The position numbers were made by a program, and so were the translations under genes. From NCBI GenBank assembly GCA_002794035.1, contig PCXQ01000006.1, forward strand, positions 26,302 to 90,301: DNA of 64,000 nt, in the 5' to 3' direction. A model generated the notes under the pieces. The model did no database searches and was not told the DNA's origin. It was given only the letters and a program-made list of their open reading frames with translations. This document shows positions 16,424 to 23,038 of this stretch, piece after piece. The DNA comes from Candidatus Yanofskybacteria bacterium CG10_big_fil_rev_8_21_14_0_10_36_16 (GTDB lineage: Bacteria; Patescibacteria; Paceibacteria; 2-02-FULL-40-12; IGHO2-01-FULL-4-A). Positions within the stretch are counted from its first letter, which is position 1; the number at the start of each line of letters is the position of its first letter.

Positions 16424-18193
16424 ATGGGTAACATTATAATAATAATCTTGGGTATTTTCGGCTTGTTTGTCGGTTTTTTGTCTTACCTTAAAAGCAGAGA
16501 ACTTAAAACAAAGCTTCAAACCCACATCTCGCTTGATACAGCAAGAGAAGAGGAGCTCAGCCAAAGAGTTTTTGAGCTATCCATATTAAAAGAGCTAGGA
16601 GAACGAGTAGGTTATTCTTTGGACGTCCAAAAAATTGTGGATGTAATTACTGGCTCCTTGCACCAATTTATAGAGTACAGCGCGGTATCATATATGTTTC
16701 TTGAGCCGGAAAAGATTGTATTTAAAATTCATCTTGAGAAATCAGTGGACAGAAAATTCATTGATAATGTACGCGACAGAATGTTGCAGTCCTTATCGGC
16801 ATTAATGAACAAGGAATTCGACAAAAGCCAAGTTGAAGAGTTTCTTTCAGGCGCCATACTTGTAGAAGATTTAAAACAACCAGTAAGGTCATTTTTCAAT
16901 ATTCCTATAGTAATCGCCAACAAAGTCATGGGAATATTAACTATCGCCCATACGGAAATAGGACTATACAAAGAAAAAGAAATGAGCATGCTTTATCGCA
17001 TAATGCAGCAAGCATCAAGTGCTGTAACTCGTTTGCAAGAAGTAGTTGAAATAGAACAAAGGAAATTAAACTCAATGGTTGAAAGCATGACAGAGGGGGT
17101 TATTATGACCGACAAAGATTACAGAATCTTGGTAGCTAATCCTGCAGCTAGATCCGCAGTTGGACTAGAACAAGAAAAAGAAGTAACAATTTTTGATTTC
17201 ATTGATAAATTAGGGGATAAGCTAGACATAAAAAATAAACTTGAGGAAAGCATACGTTTAGACAAGGTTCTTGAAGTAGAAGAGTTGCTTATAAATGACA
17301 AATTTTTTCAAGTTTTTGTATCTCCGGTCAAAAGCAAACAGGGCATTGAGAAAGGCAAAATCCTCGGAGGCGTTGTTATATTCCATGACATAACAAATGA
17401 AAAAGAAGTTGAGAAATTAAGAGAAGACTTCACTTCTATAATGGTTCACGAATTAAGAGCTCCTCTTGATGGAATAAAAAAGAGAGCCGAGGTACTTAAA
17501 GAAGGATTGGGTATGGCAAAAGACCAAGCAGGCAAAGACGAAATCATGTCTGTTATTTATCAAAATGCCTCCCACATGCTAGAATTGGTTAATGACCTTC
17601 TTGATGTAGCTAAAATTGAAGCAGGTAAATTTGAACTTCGTAGAGAACCTTCGAATATTAAACAGATAATGAAAGAAAGGGTCAACTTCTTCAAAATTCT
17701 AGCCGAAGATGCTAAAATTGACTTGAGTTTTCAAGCCGCAGAAAACGTACCCGACGATCTGAATTTTGACCCATTAAGAATAGAACAAGTTTTAAATAAT
17801 CTTATTTCAAATGCAATAAAGTTTACTGATGCAGGCGGAAGAGTGGTCGTACAAGCATTGATTCATCAAAATGGAAACAACATATCAGAGGAAGCAATCA
17901 GCAGTGGCATTGAGTGGCTAATTGATCCAAATGATCCCAAATTAAAAAATTATCCCGATTCTTTAATTGTTGCTGTTACCGATACGGGAATCGGATTATC
18001 AAAAGAAAACATAATCCAGCTTTTCAATAAGTTCAAACAACTCCAATCATCCGCAAAAAGGAAAGAAAAGAAAGGCACAGGTCTTGGTTTGGTCATAGCA
18101 AAAGGAATTGTTGAAAGCCACAATGGAGTCATTGGGGTAGGTTCTGAGGAAGGAAAGGGGAGCACATTTTACTTTACAATACCTATCAATTAA
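16424..18193 (+). CDS. Membrane sensor histidine kinase (GAF-like, PAS, HisKA, HATPase)
   Basis: The 589-residue protein begins with a membrane helix (IIIIILGIFGLFVGFLSYL), then a coiled segment and a GAF-like domain (about residues 60-210), then a PAS domain (ESMTEGVIMTDKDYRIL, about 215-330). The HisKA dimerisation helix has the phospho-acceptor in FTSIMVHELRAPLDG. The ATP-binding domain has the N box NLISNAIKF, G1 DTGIGL and G2 GTGLGL. It ends in a typical kinase fold with no receiver attached. A single-domain receiver follows at 18276, and the other receiver in the window is fused to PilB, so a phosphorelay to pilus extension is a reasonable hypothesis. Confidence 0.88.
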   Translation: MGNIIIIILGIFGLFVGFLSYLKSRELKTKLQTHISLDTAREEELSQRVFELSILKELGERVGYSLDVQKIVDVITGSLHQFIEYSAVSYMFLEPEKIVFKIHLEKSVDRKFIDNVRDRMLQSLSALMNKEFDKSQVEEFLSGAILVEDLKQPVRSFFNIPIVIANKVMGILTIAHTEIGLYKEKEMSMLYRIMQQASSAVTRLQEVVEIEQRKLNSMVESMTEGVIMTDKDYRILVANPAARSAVGLEQEKEVTIFDFIDKLGDKLDIKNKLEESIRLDKVLEVEELLINDKFFQVFVSPVKSKQGIEKGKILGGVVIFHDITNEKEVEKLREDFTSIMVHELRAPLDGIKKRAEVLKEGLGMAKDQAGKDEIMSVIYQNASHMLELVNDLLDVAKIEAGKFELRREPSNIKQIMKERVNFFKILAEDAKIDLSFQAAENVPDDLNFDPLRIEQVLNNLISNAIKFTDAGGRVVVQALIHQNGNNISEEAISSGIEWLIDPNDPKLKNYPDSLIVAVTDTGIGLSKENIIQLFNKFKQLQSSAKRKEKKGTGLGLVIAKGIVESHNGVIGVGSEEGKGSTFYFTIPIN

Positions 18194-18196
18194 ATT

Positions 18197-18257
18197 TTAT
18201 GCGCTATAAGGCATCGCTGTACATATCGTAAAACGATACGAGCTGCGCCACCGTATA
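18197..18257. repeat. Small foldback element between kinase and receiver
   Basis: It contains TATCGT-AAA-ACGATA as an inner hairpin, and outer sequences GCGCTATAAGGC and GCGCC...GTATACCGC that are partly complementary. It looks like a worn three-stem foldback. It may also act on expression of the receiver gene. Confidence 0.4.
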
Positions 18258-18275
18258 CCGCAATATGAATAACAA

Positions 18276-18662
18276 ATGTCTAAAAAAATACTTGTCGTTG
18301 ATGACGAAGAATTTGTATTAAAAGCATTGTCTGACAAGCTTCAACAGTCAGGATTTGAGGTGTTTGAAGCATCAGACGGCGAAGAAGGTCTTGATGCAGC
18401 ATTCAAAAACCATCCAGATCTAATTTTGCTTGATGTTGTAATGCCAAAAATGGACGGCATTGAGGTCATGAAAAAACTAAGGCAAGACAACTGGGGCAAG
18501 GATGTGCCATTGATTCTTCTTACCCGTCTTGAACCAGACGATAATATGCTTCAGGAAATTATCGCTAATAAACCCACTTACTACTTAGTTAAAAGCAATT
18601 ACAGAATAGAGGACGTAGTAAATAAAGTAAAAGAAAAACTCGGAATGCCTGTGGAAGAATAA
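18276..18662 (+). CDS. Single-domain response regulator (CheY-like)
   Basis: The 128 residues form one receiver: acidic pair in ILVVDDEEF, phospho-acceptor Asp in LILLDVVMPKMDG, Thr/Ser switch in LILLTRLEP and the conserved Lys in YLVKSNY. There is no output domain, so it acts through protein contact. The gene follows the histidine kinase by 83 bases. The start of this protein, SKKILVVDDE, is a good model for the missing beginning of the receiver fused to PilB at the window's left end. Confidence 0.92.
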   Translation: MSKKILVVDDEEFVLKALSDKLQQSGFEVFEASDGEEGLDAAFKNHPDLILLDVVMPKMDGIEVMKKLRQDNWGKDVPLILLTRLEPDDNMLQEIIANKPTYYLVKSNYRIEDVVNKVKEKLGMPVEE

Positions 18663-18669
18663 AAGACAC

Positions 18670-18711
18670 TATATAAAAAAACAGACGTATTAATGTCTGT
18701 TTTTTTATATA
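18670..18711 (+). terminator. Terminator of the receiver gene
   Basis: A 17-bp perfect stem (core ACAGAC/GTCTGT with A- and T-tracts) closes on eight bases. It is placed eight bases after the stop. Confidence 0.9.
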
Positions 18712-18762
18712 AGTCATATTTATTCTCTTGATATAATGCCAAAAATATAGTAATATAAAAAT

Positions 18763-18837
<75 letters not shown>

Positions 18838-18886
18838 ATTTTTAAGCGTAAAAATTGCGTCGAAATGAGCACATTTCAACGTACTT

Positions 18887-18912
18887 AAAAAATACCCATT
18901 TGGGTATTTTTT
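18887..18912 (+). terminator. Terminator of tRNA-fMet
   Basis: AAAAAATACCC-attt-GGGTATTTTTT is a perfect 11-bp stem ending in T residues, about 50 bases past the tRNA. Confidence 0.85.
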
Positions 18913-18927
18913 GTTTCAACTAATTAT

Positions 18928-19008
18928 GCGGTAGGATTTGAACCGCGGGTCGCAGGCGAAGCCGTAGATGCCGAGTACTCTCGGCGTCAAATCCTACCCC
19001 CGCAACCA
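18928..19008. repeat. tRNA-fMet-derived foldback element
   Basis: The last 22 bases of tRNA-fMet (from TCAAATCC to the CCA) are repeated exactly at 18987-19008. Before them, 18930-18944 is an inverted copy of 15 bases of the same T-arm. The two copies can pair and enclose inner hairpins such as CCGAG/CTCGG. The direct copy resembles an attachment site left by integration at a tRNA 3' end, but no integrase is present and the inverted copy is not explained by integration. Confidence 0.7.
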
Positions 19009-19294
19009 TCCTACGCCAAAACCGCCTAAAAGGCGGTTTTGGCTTCGGAATGGTTCTGCGAGAATAGCATTCCGAAAGTTTACTGAAGGATACCCCACAA
19101 TTGAGCGAGGGCGACCTAAGGAAGCCCCGCGGGGCGAAAACGTACTGAGGTCAATAGACCGAATGTGCAACAAACGAACGGATGTGGAGGGGCAAATATT
19201 GATCCCGCCCTTGAATCTCAAGAGCGGGATTGACAGAATAGTATATTTTTGCTATTCTGTTTTTAGTTATTTAAGAATAAGGAGATTGGCAACG
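19009..19294. other. GC-rich structured spacer before the duplicated-domain gene
   Basis: This 286-base stretch contains several hairpins: AAAACCGCC/GGCGGTTTT, TTCGGAATG/CATTCCGAA, the palindrome GCCCCGCGGGGC, GGTC/GACC, CCCGCCCTTGA/TCAAGAGCGGG and ACAGAATAG/CTATTCTGT. It is open in one frame, but the GC content and repeats argue against coding. It may be a degraded mobile element or a structured RNA. The pair at 19203-19227 has the same arms as the prepilin palindrome, in the opposite arrangement. Confidence 0.5.
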
Positions 19295-19873
19295 ATGAGC
19301 AGAGAAACGCGGCAAAAATCTAGGTTTGAGCTTATCGAAAGCAAAAAAACTTTTCTTGTAGGACATTATGTTTATTCTAACGGTCTTGATTCACCGGACA
19401 TTGTTTCCTTAAGTTCAGGCAGAATTATACTTAACTTGGCAGAACAAGAGAACCTTGTTGCAGATGAAGAGAAGCAAGAAATATTAGCCCAGCTTGAAAA
19501 TTCTGGGCTCCCAGAAAACGATCCCGCAAGGTTTGAACTTTGCGATTGTCCAAATACTATACCCCCTGGATATTTCTATACTTCTAAAGGAAACGTGTCA
19601 TGTGTTATATTTTCCCTAAGTTTGGGCAGGCAAGTCCTTAAAATGGGACAAGAAATTCCAATTTTTTTGAATGAGGATGCTGAGGTAATGCTAACTCAGC
19701 TAGAAGCATCAGGTCTTCCAGAAAACGATCCCAGCCCAGAAGAAATCCGGAATGCAAATAAAAAAGCCCAAGAAGTTGAATTTGAAAAAATGTTGTTGAA
19801 AGATATGGGCATTCCCAAGAATGAAATCGAAGCTTTTCTGTCAGGAGGTCTCCCTGACACAGAAGAAAACTAA
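19295..19873 (+). CDS. Protein with an internal duplication, function unknown
   Basis: The start at 19295 is chosen because TAAGGAG lies at the right distance; the frame is open upstream to 18968 but that part is repeat DNA. The 192-residue product holds two copies of a ~75-residue unit. Each begins with GHYVYSNG or GYFYTSKG, has an SLSxGR turn, and ends QLEnSGLPENDP. The C-terminal tail is helical and acidic with KDMGIPKNEIEAFLSGGLP. No signal peptide, membrane helix or known catalytic motif is seen, and I do not recognise the family. Confidence 0.6.
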   Translation: MSRETRQKSRFELIESKKTFLVGHYVYSNGLDSPDIVSLSSGRIILNLAEQENLVADEEKQEILAQLENSGLPENDPARFELCDCPNTIPPGYFYTSKGNVSCVIFSLSLGRQVLKMGQEIPIFLNEDAEVMLTQLEASGLPENDPSPEEIRNANKKAQEVEFEKMLLKDMGIPKNEIEAFLSGGLPDTEEN

Positions 19874-19891
19874 GTTCACATAAAACCACAG

Positions 19892-19965
19892 CCCCGCCGT
19901 AGCGGGGTTATTTTATTTTTAATTATAGAATTTTTCATACAAAAACCCCGCTACGGCGGGGTTTT
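19892..19965. terminator. Convergent pair of terminators
   Basis: CCCCGC-cgta-GCGGGG followed by T-rich sequence ends the + strand gene, and its inverted copy CCCCGC-tacg-GCGGGG flanked by A and T runs serves the minus-strand gene at 19986. The two hairpins are exact complements of each other, so they could also pair together. Confidence 0.75.
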
Positions 19966-19985
19966 AATGTTTTCAATTATTACTA

Positions 19986-20180
19986 CTATCTTAGAAAAAT
20001 AACCTGAGATGCAACCATAGCTGATGACAACAAATCAATTGTGTTAACCATGTGACTGAACACGGCAAGCATTATGCCTGCAAACGTAGCAACAAACATA
20101 TGATAAATCATACTCATACCAGCTGCTTGTTTTTGCTTTCTAGAAACCTTCAAAACCTTACTATGTTTTTTTGAAGCCAT
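19986..20180 (-). CDS. Small basic membrane peptide, function unknown
   Basis: The 64-residue product has a Lys-rich N-terminus (MASKKHSKVLKVSRKQKQ) followed by one or two hydrophobic segments (MFVATFAGIMLAVFSHMV). On the minus strand GGAGGG lies nine bases before the ATG, and TATAAT with a TTTCCT box lies further upstream near 20320-20345, so transcription is plausible. A terminator follows. It is the only minus-strand gene in the first 60 kb. The family is unknown. Confidence 0.6.
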   Translation of the reverse strand: MASKKHSKVLKVSRKQKQAAGMSMIYHMFVATFAGIMLAVFSHMVNTIDLLSSAMVASQVIFLR

Positions 20181-20396
20181 GTTTATAATTCCCTCCTATT
20201 AATTACAAACTATGAAGCGCGAATTGCACTCTTAGTAACTAAATAGTGTATTTATTGCTAGTTTAGGAGTGCAGAGCCCAAATAATAAGAGTTTGGATTC
20301 TGTACTTTTATTATTATACCACCTTGAAATACATAGGAAAATACGATATTATCAACATTAGAATTAATCGTTCTAAAAATATAAAAATTACCAATT

Positions 20397-20486
20397 GCCG
20401 GTGTAGTTCAACGGCTACCTGCCCGCCAATCGCCTGACGGCTCAAGCCAGATGGCAGGCGGGGAACGAAGGACTCATGCTACTCAA
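20397..20486 (+). pseudogene. 5' half of a tRNA-like gene with a hairpin in its D-loop
   Basis: GCCGGTGTAGTTCAACGG resembles the acceptor and D-arm of a tRNA, and AACGAAGGACTCAT further on looks like the anticodon arm with CAT. Between them is a ~45-base insert with arms CCTGCC/GGCAGG and ACGGCT/AGCC. There is no matching 3' half. A complete CAT tRNA starts at 20493. This is probably a broken duplicate tRNA. Confidence 0.5.
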
Positions 20487-20492
20487 TTTTTT

Positions 20493-20566
20493 GGCAGGGT
20501 AGCTCAGCTGGTTAGAGCGAGGGACTCATAAGCCCTAGGTCGCGGGTTCGAATCCCGCCCCTGTCA
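20493..20566 (+). tRNA. tRNA with CAT anticodon (elongator Met or Ile2)
   Basis: The acceptor GGCAGGG pairs with CCCTGTC (one G-T), D-arm GCTC/GAGC, anticodon loop CTCATAA, T-arm GCGGG-TTCGAAT-CCCGC. The anticodon stem has four pairs and an A/G mismatch. CCA is not encoded. It lacks the initiator features of the tRNA at 18763. The gene is enclosed by the 18-base inverted repeat TACTCAATTTTTTGGCAG (20480-20497) and its complement at 20567-20584, which takes in the first five tRNA bases. Confidence 0.88.
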
Positions 20567-20592
20567 CTGCCAAAAAATTGAGTAACTAAACA

Positions 20593-20708
20593 AACCTAGA
20601 CACCCCACCATGGTGGGGTCATCGATGCTATATATGAAATCCCTATGGTTTTCCGCACGGAAAATCATAGGGATTTCATTTTTATTTAATTTTCATATAT
20701 ACTAGGTT
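20593..20708. repeat. Three-stem foldback element before guaB
   Basis: The outer stem is AACCTAG (20593) with CTAGGTT (20702). Inside are the palindrome CCCCACCATGGTGGGG and a long hairpin pairing ATGAAATCCCTATG with CATAGGGATTTCAT, with TTTTCC/GGAAAA at its tip. The remaining ~110 bases to guaB are AT-rich with no clear promoter. Confidence 0.7.
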
Positions 20709-20821
20709 AGGCAATTAATTTTACAATTTTCAATTTTTAATTTTCAACAAATAAATTTTAACATTAAAAAATATAATATTAGTAAATTTAGTTTAGAAAT
20801 TAGAAATTAAAAATTTTTATT

Positions 20822-22324
20822 GTGTTTAGAGGTAAAACTTTCAAAGACTTCTTAATACGTCCGCAAAAAAGCGTAATAATCTCCAGAAGAAAAGGAGTGG
20901 ATTTGTCGTTGCCGTTATCAAGCAACATAACGCTTCAATTGCCTATTGTTGGTGCCAACATGGATACAGTTTCCGGACCCAAATCTGCTAAAGCAGCAGC
21001 CATGGAAGGCGGAATAGTTTTCTTACCCCGCAATTGTTCCATAAAAAAACAAGCTGGATGGGTTAGGGAGGTAAAAAGACAACATGCTTTTGTTGTTGAC
21101 AATCCAGTAAGCGTTGAAAAAGACATGACAATAGAAGAAGCAAAAGAAATCATTGATAAACACAAACAGGAAGGACTACGCATAAGCGGACTACTAGTTG
21201 AACAATCAAAAAATAGCAATAAGCTGTCGGGTATATTAACTGACAGAGATATTAAATATGGACTAAGCCACAAAAACAACAACATGAGAAAAGTGAGTGA
21301 TTTTATGACTTCGTTTAAAGACGGAAGGCTCATAACTGCAACTCCCGGTATTAATATAGAAGATGCCGAAAAAATAATGCTTGAGAGTCGCAAAGAAAAA
21401 CTGCCCTTAGTAGATGAGGTTGGCAACATAAAGGGTCTTATAACCATGAGAGACATCACCACATTCAAAAACAAACCCTATTCAAATAGAGATAAGAAGG
21501 GGCGCCTTAGAGTAGGTGCAGCAATAGGGGCAAGAGGTGATTATCTTGAACGAGCCGAAGAACTCATCAAAGAAGGGGTGGACTGCATACTGATTGATAT
21601 AGCTCACTTTGACTCAGAAGTAGGGCACAGTGCAGCAGTAGAGTTTAGAAAAAAATTCCCAGACACAGAGCTTGTATGTGGCAACATGGCAACATCAAAA
21701 GCAGTTGAAAGAGCATTAGAACTTGGAATAAATATAAACGCAGTCAAAATAGGCATCGGACCCGGCAGAGGATGCAGAACCCGCCTTGAAACAAATTTTG
21801 GGGTACCACAGCTTCAAGCAATAAGAGAGGCATATCTTGTAATACGCCGAGCCCAATTAACCGGAATGACAAATTACAATGTTCCCATAATTGCCGACGG
21901 GGGCATTAATTACAAGGGAGGAATCGCTCTGTCTTTACTTTGTGGAGCATCATCAGTAATGCTCGGAAGTATGCTTGCTGGCACGCGCGAAGCGCCGGGA
22001 ATACTTTATAAAGATCCTAAAACAAAACAACTTATGAAGATTTACAGAGGAATGACCTCCCCTGAAGCAGTAATTGACAGTCACGATGACGAAGGAGAAG
22101 CACTCGATGCCCTTGAAACTCCAGCCGAAGGGCAATCCGTTCCTGTTCAATATACAGGCCCCATGGAAGATCTCCTAAAAGAAATAAGAGGTGTATTGGC
22201 ATCCGCAGTAAGTTATGCAGGAGAAGAAACCCTAGCCAATGCTCGAGAAAAGATATCCCAAAATCCAGAACGCTATATTGTGCCATTGTCTGAAGCATCG
22301 AAGCATGAATCTTTTGATAGATAG
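20822..22324 (+). CDS. guaB: Inosine-5'-monophosphate dehydrogenase
   Basis: IMPDH oxidises IMP to XMP, the committed step of GMP synthesis, using NAD+. The 500-residue length fits. Two CBS domains occupy about residues 95-220 (MTIEEAKEII, TPGINIEDAEKIMLES). The catalytic loop reads GIGPGRGCRTRLE, in which the Cys is kept but the usual GPGSICTTR is altered. The phosphate-binding segment IIADGGINYKGGI and the flap region EALDALETPAEGQ follow. The start is GTG with no Shine-Dalgarno site. A GMP reductase role is less likely given the CBS domains and length. Confidence 0.93.
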   Translation: MFRGKTFKDFLIRPQKSVIISRRKGVDLSLPLSSNITLQLPIVGANMDTVSGPKSAKAAAMEGGIVFLPRNCSIKKQAGWVREVKRQHAFVVDNPVSVEKDMTIEEAKEIIDKHKQEGLRISGLLVEQSKNSNKLSGILTDRDIKYGLSHKNNNMRKVSDFMTSFKDGRLITATPGINIEDAEKIMLESRKEKLPLVDEVGNIKGLITMRDITTFKNKPYSNRDKKGRLRVGAAIGARGDYLERAEELIKEGVDCILIDIAHFDSEVGHSAAVEFRKKFPDTELVCGNMATSKAVERALELGININAVKIGIGPGRGCRTRLETNFGVPQLQAIREAYLVIRRAQLTGMTNYNVPIIADGGINYKGGIALSLLCGASSVMLGSMLAGTREAPGILYKDPKTKQLMKIYRGMTSPEAVIDSHDDEGEALDALETPAEGQSVPVQYTGPMEDLLKEIRGVLASAVSYAGEETLANAREKISQNPERYIVPLSEASKHESFDR

Positions 22325-22500
22325 AACTTACGCGGTAAAAAATATGAACCCCTAAAAAAATGGGGCTTACATATTTTTTACCCACAGGGGTTTGAAACAA
22401 TTTCTTTGTTAAAATTTCCGCTTGGCACTCGACGTACTATTTGTACGCCTCGTGCCAATGCTCTATTTTGCCTCGAAATTGCTCAAACGCGTAAAGTTCT
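22323..22500. repeat. Foldback element containing the guaB terminator
   Basis: The ends are AGAACTTACGCG and CGCGTAAAGTTCT. The first inner stem is the guaB terminator, GGTAAAAAATATG with CATATTTTTTACC. The second has TTTGAAACAATTTC paired to GAAATTGCTCAAA and encloses GGCAC...GTAC-tattt-GTAC...GTGCC and a GCCTCGAA box. The second inner stem's loop, opening CTTTGTT and closing GCCTCGAA, is shared with the element at 10567. Confidence 0.7.
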
Positions 22501-22518
22501 AAAAACTGTTTTTTAATA

Positions 22519-22547
22519 TTGAATTTATTATAAAAATGGGTTATAGT
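22519..22547 (+). promoter_or_regulatory. Promoter for tRNA-Asp
   Basis: TTGAAT and TATAGT are separated by 17 bases, about 75 bases before the tRNA. The match and position are good. Confidence 0.6.
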
Positions 22548-22573
22548 GTTTTCATGATGTTGGGGGGGGTTAT

Positions 22574-22626
22574 CCCCACACTCATTTGTCGCACATCATC
22601 TATGAAATCGACAAATTAGTGTGGGG
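22574..22626. repeat. Inverted repeat overlapping the 5' end of tRNA-Asp
   Basis: CCCCACACT-c-ATTTGTCG pairs with CGACAAAT-t-AGTGTGGGG. The right arm includes the first four tRNA bases, so the leader hairpin competes with acceptor-stem formation until the leader is removed. Confidence 0.7.
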
Positions 22627-22696
22627 GCGTAGCTCAACTGGTCAGAGCGCTGCCCTGTCACGGCAGAGGTTGCGGGTTCAAGTCCCGTCGCTCCCG
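22623..22696 (+). tRNA. tRNA-Asp (GTC)
   Basis: Acceptor GGGGGCG/CGCTCCC, D-arm GCTC/GAGC, anticodon stem CTGCC/GGCAG with loop CTGTCAC, T-arm GCGGG-TTCAAGT-CCCGT. Discriminator G fits Asp. CCA is not encoded. Confidence 0.93.
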
Positions 22697-22939
22697 CTTC
22701 AATAAATTAAAACGGCATAAATGCTGTTTTAATTTGGTGCAATGTTTGAGAGTAAGGGGACTTGAACAGTCCCGCAAAGCGGGACAAGGTTCAGCTCAAA
22801 TTTTTAACGCCCCGCTGTGTTTCGTAAACTCAACACAAAGCGGGACTAAATTTGAGGATTAAAGCCAAGCAGTTGGCTTTAATCGCCGTCGCTCCCGCTT
22901 CAATAAATTAAAACGGCATAAATGCTATTTTAATTTGGT
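22685..22939. repeat. Duplicated tRNA-Asp 3' end and terminator flanking a hairpin-rich insert
   Basis: A 54-base segment covering the tRNA 3' end and its terminator hairpin (AAATTAAAAC/GTTTTAATTT) occurs at 22685-22738 and again at 22886-22939 with one difference. The 147 bases between hold four strong hairpins, for example GTCCCGC/GCGGGAC and GATTAAAGCCAA/TTGGCTTTAATC. They also hold an inverted match to 11 bases of the tRNA T-arm (GGGACTTGAAC). There is no gene in it. The arrangement parallels the one after tRNA-fMet. Confidence 0.75.
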
Positions 22940-23038
22940 ATAAATTATAGAAACAATTATTTTTTATTCATACAGCCCTTAAGAATTTCAAAGGCTAAGT
23001 TTGCCAAAAAAAACAGATACTGCTAAATTAAAGATAAT

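Noticed and set aside
18987..19008. attR/attL site of an integrated island
   Set aside because: The exact 22-base tRNA copy is only 150 bases from the tRNA, and no integrase or cargo lies between, so an island cannot be supported.
18968..19294. N-terminal extension of the gene at 19295 back to 18968
   Set aside because: The stretch begins in a tRNA 3'-end copy and consists of GC-rich hairpins. A strong ribosome site lies at 19280 before the ATG at 19295.
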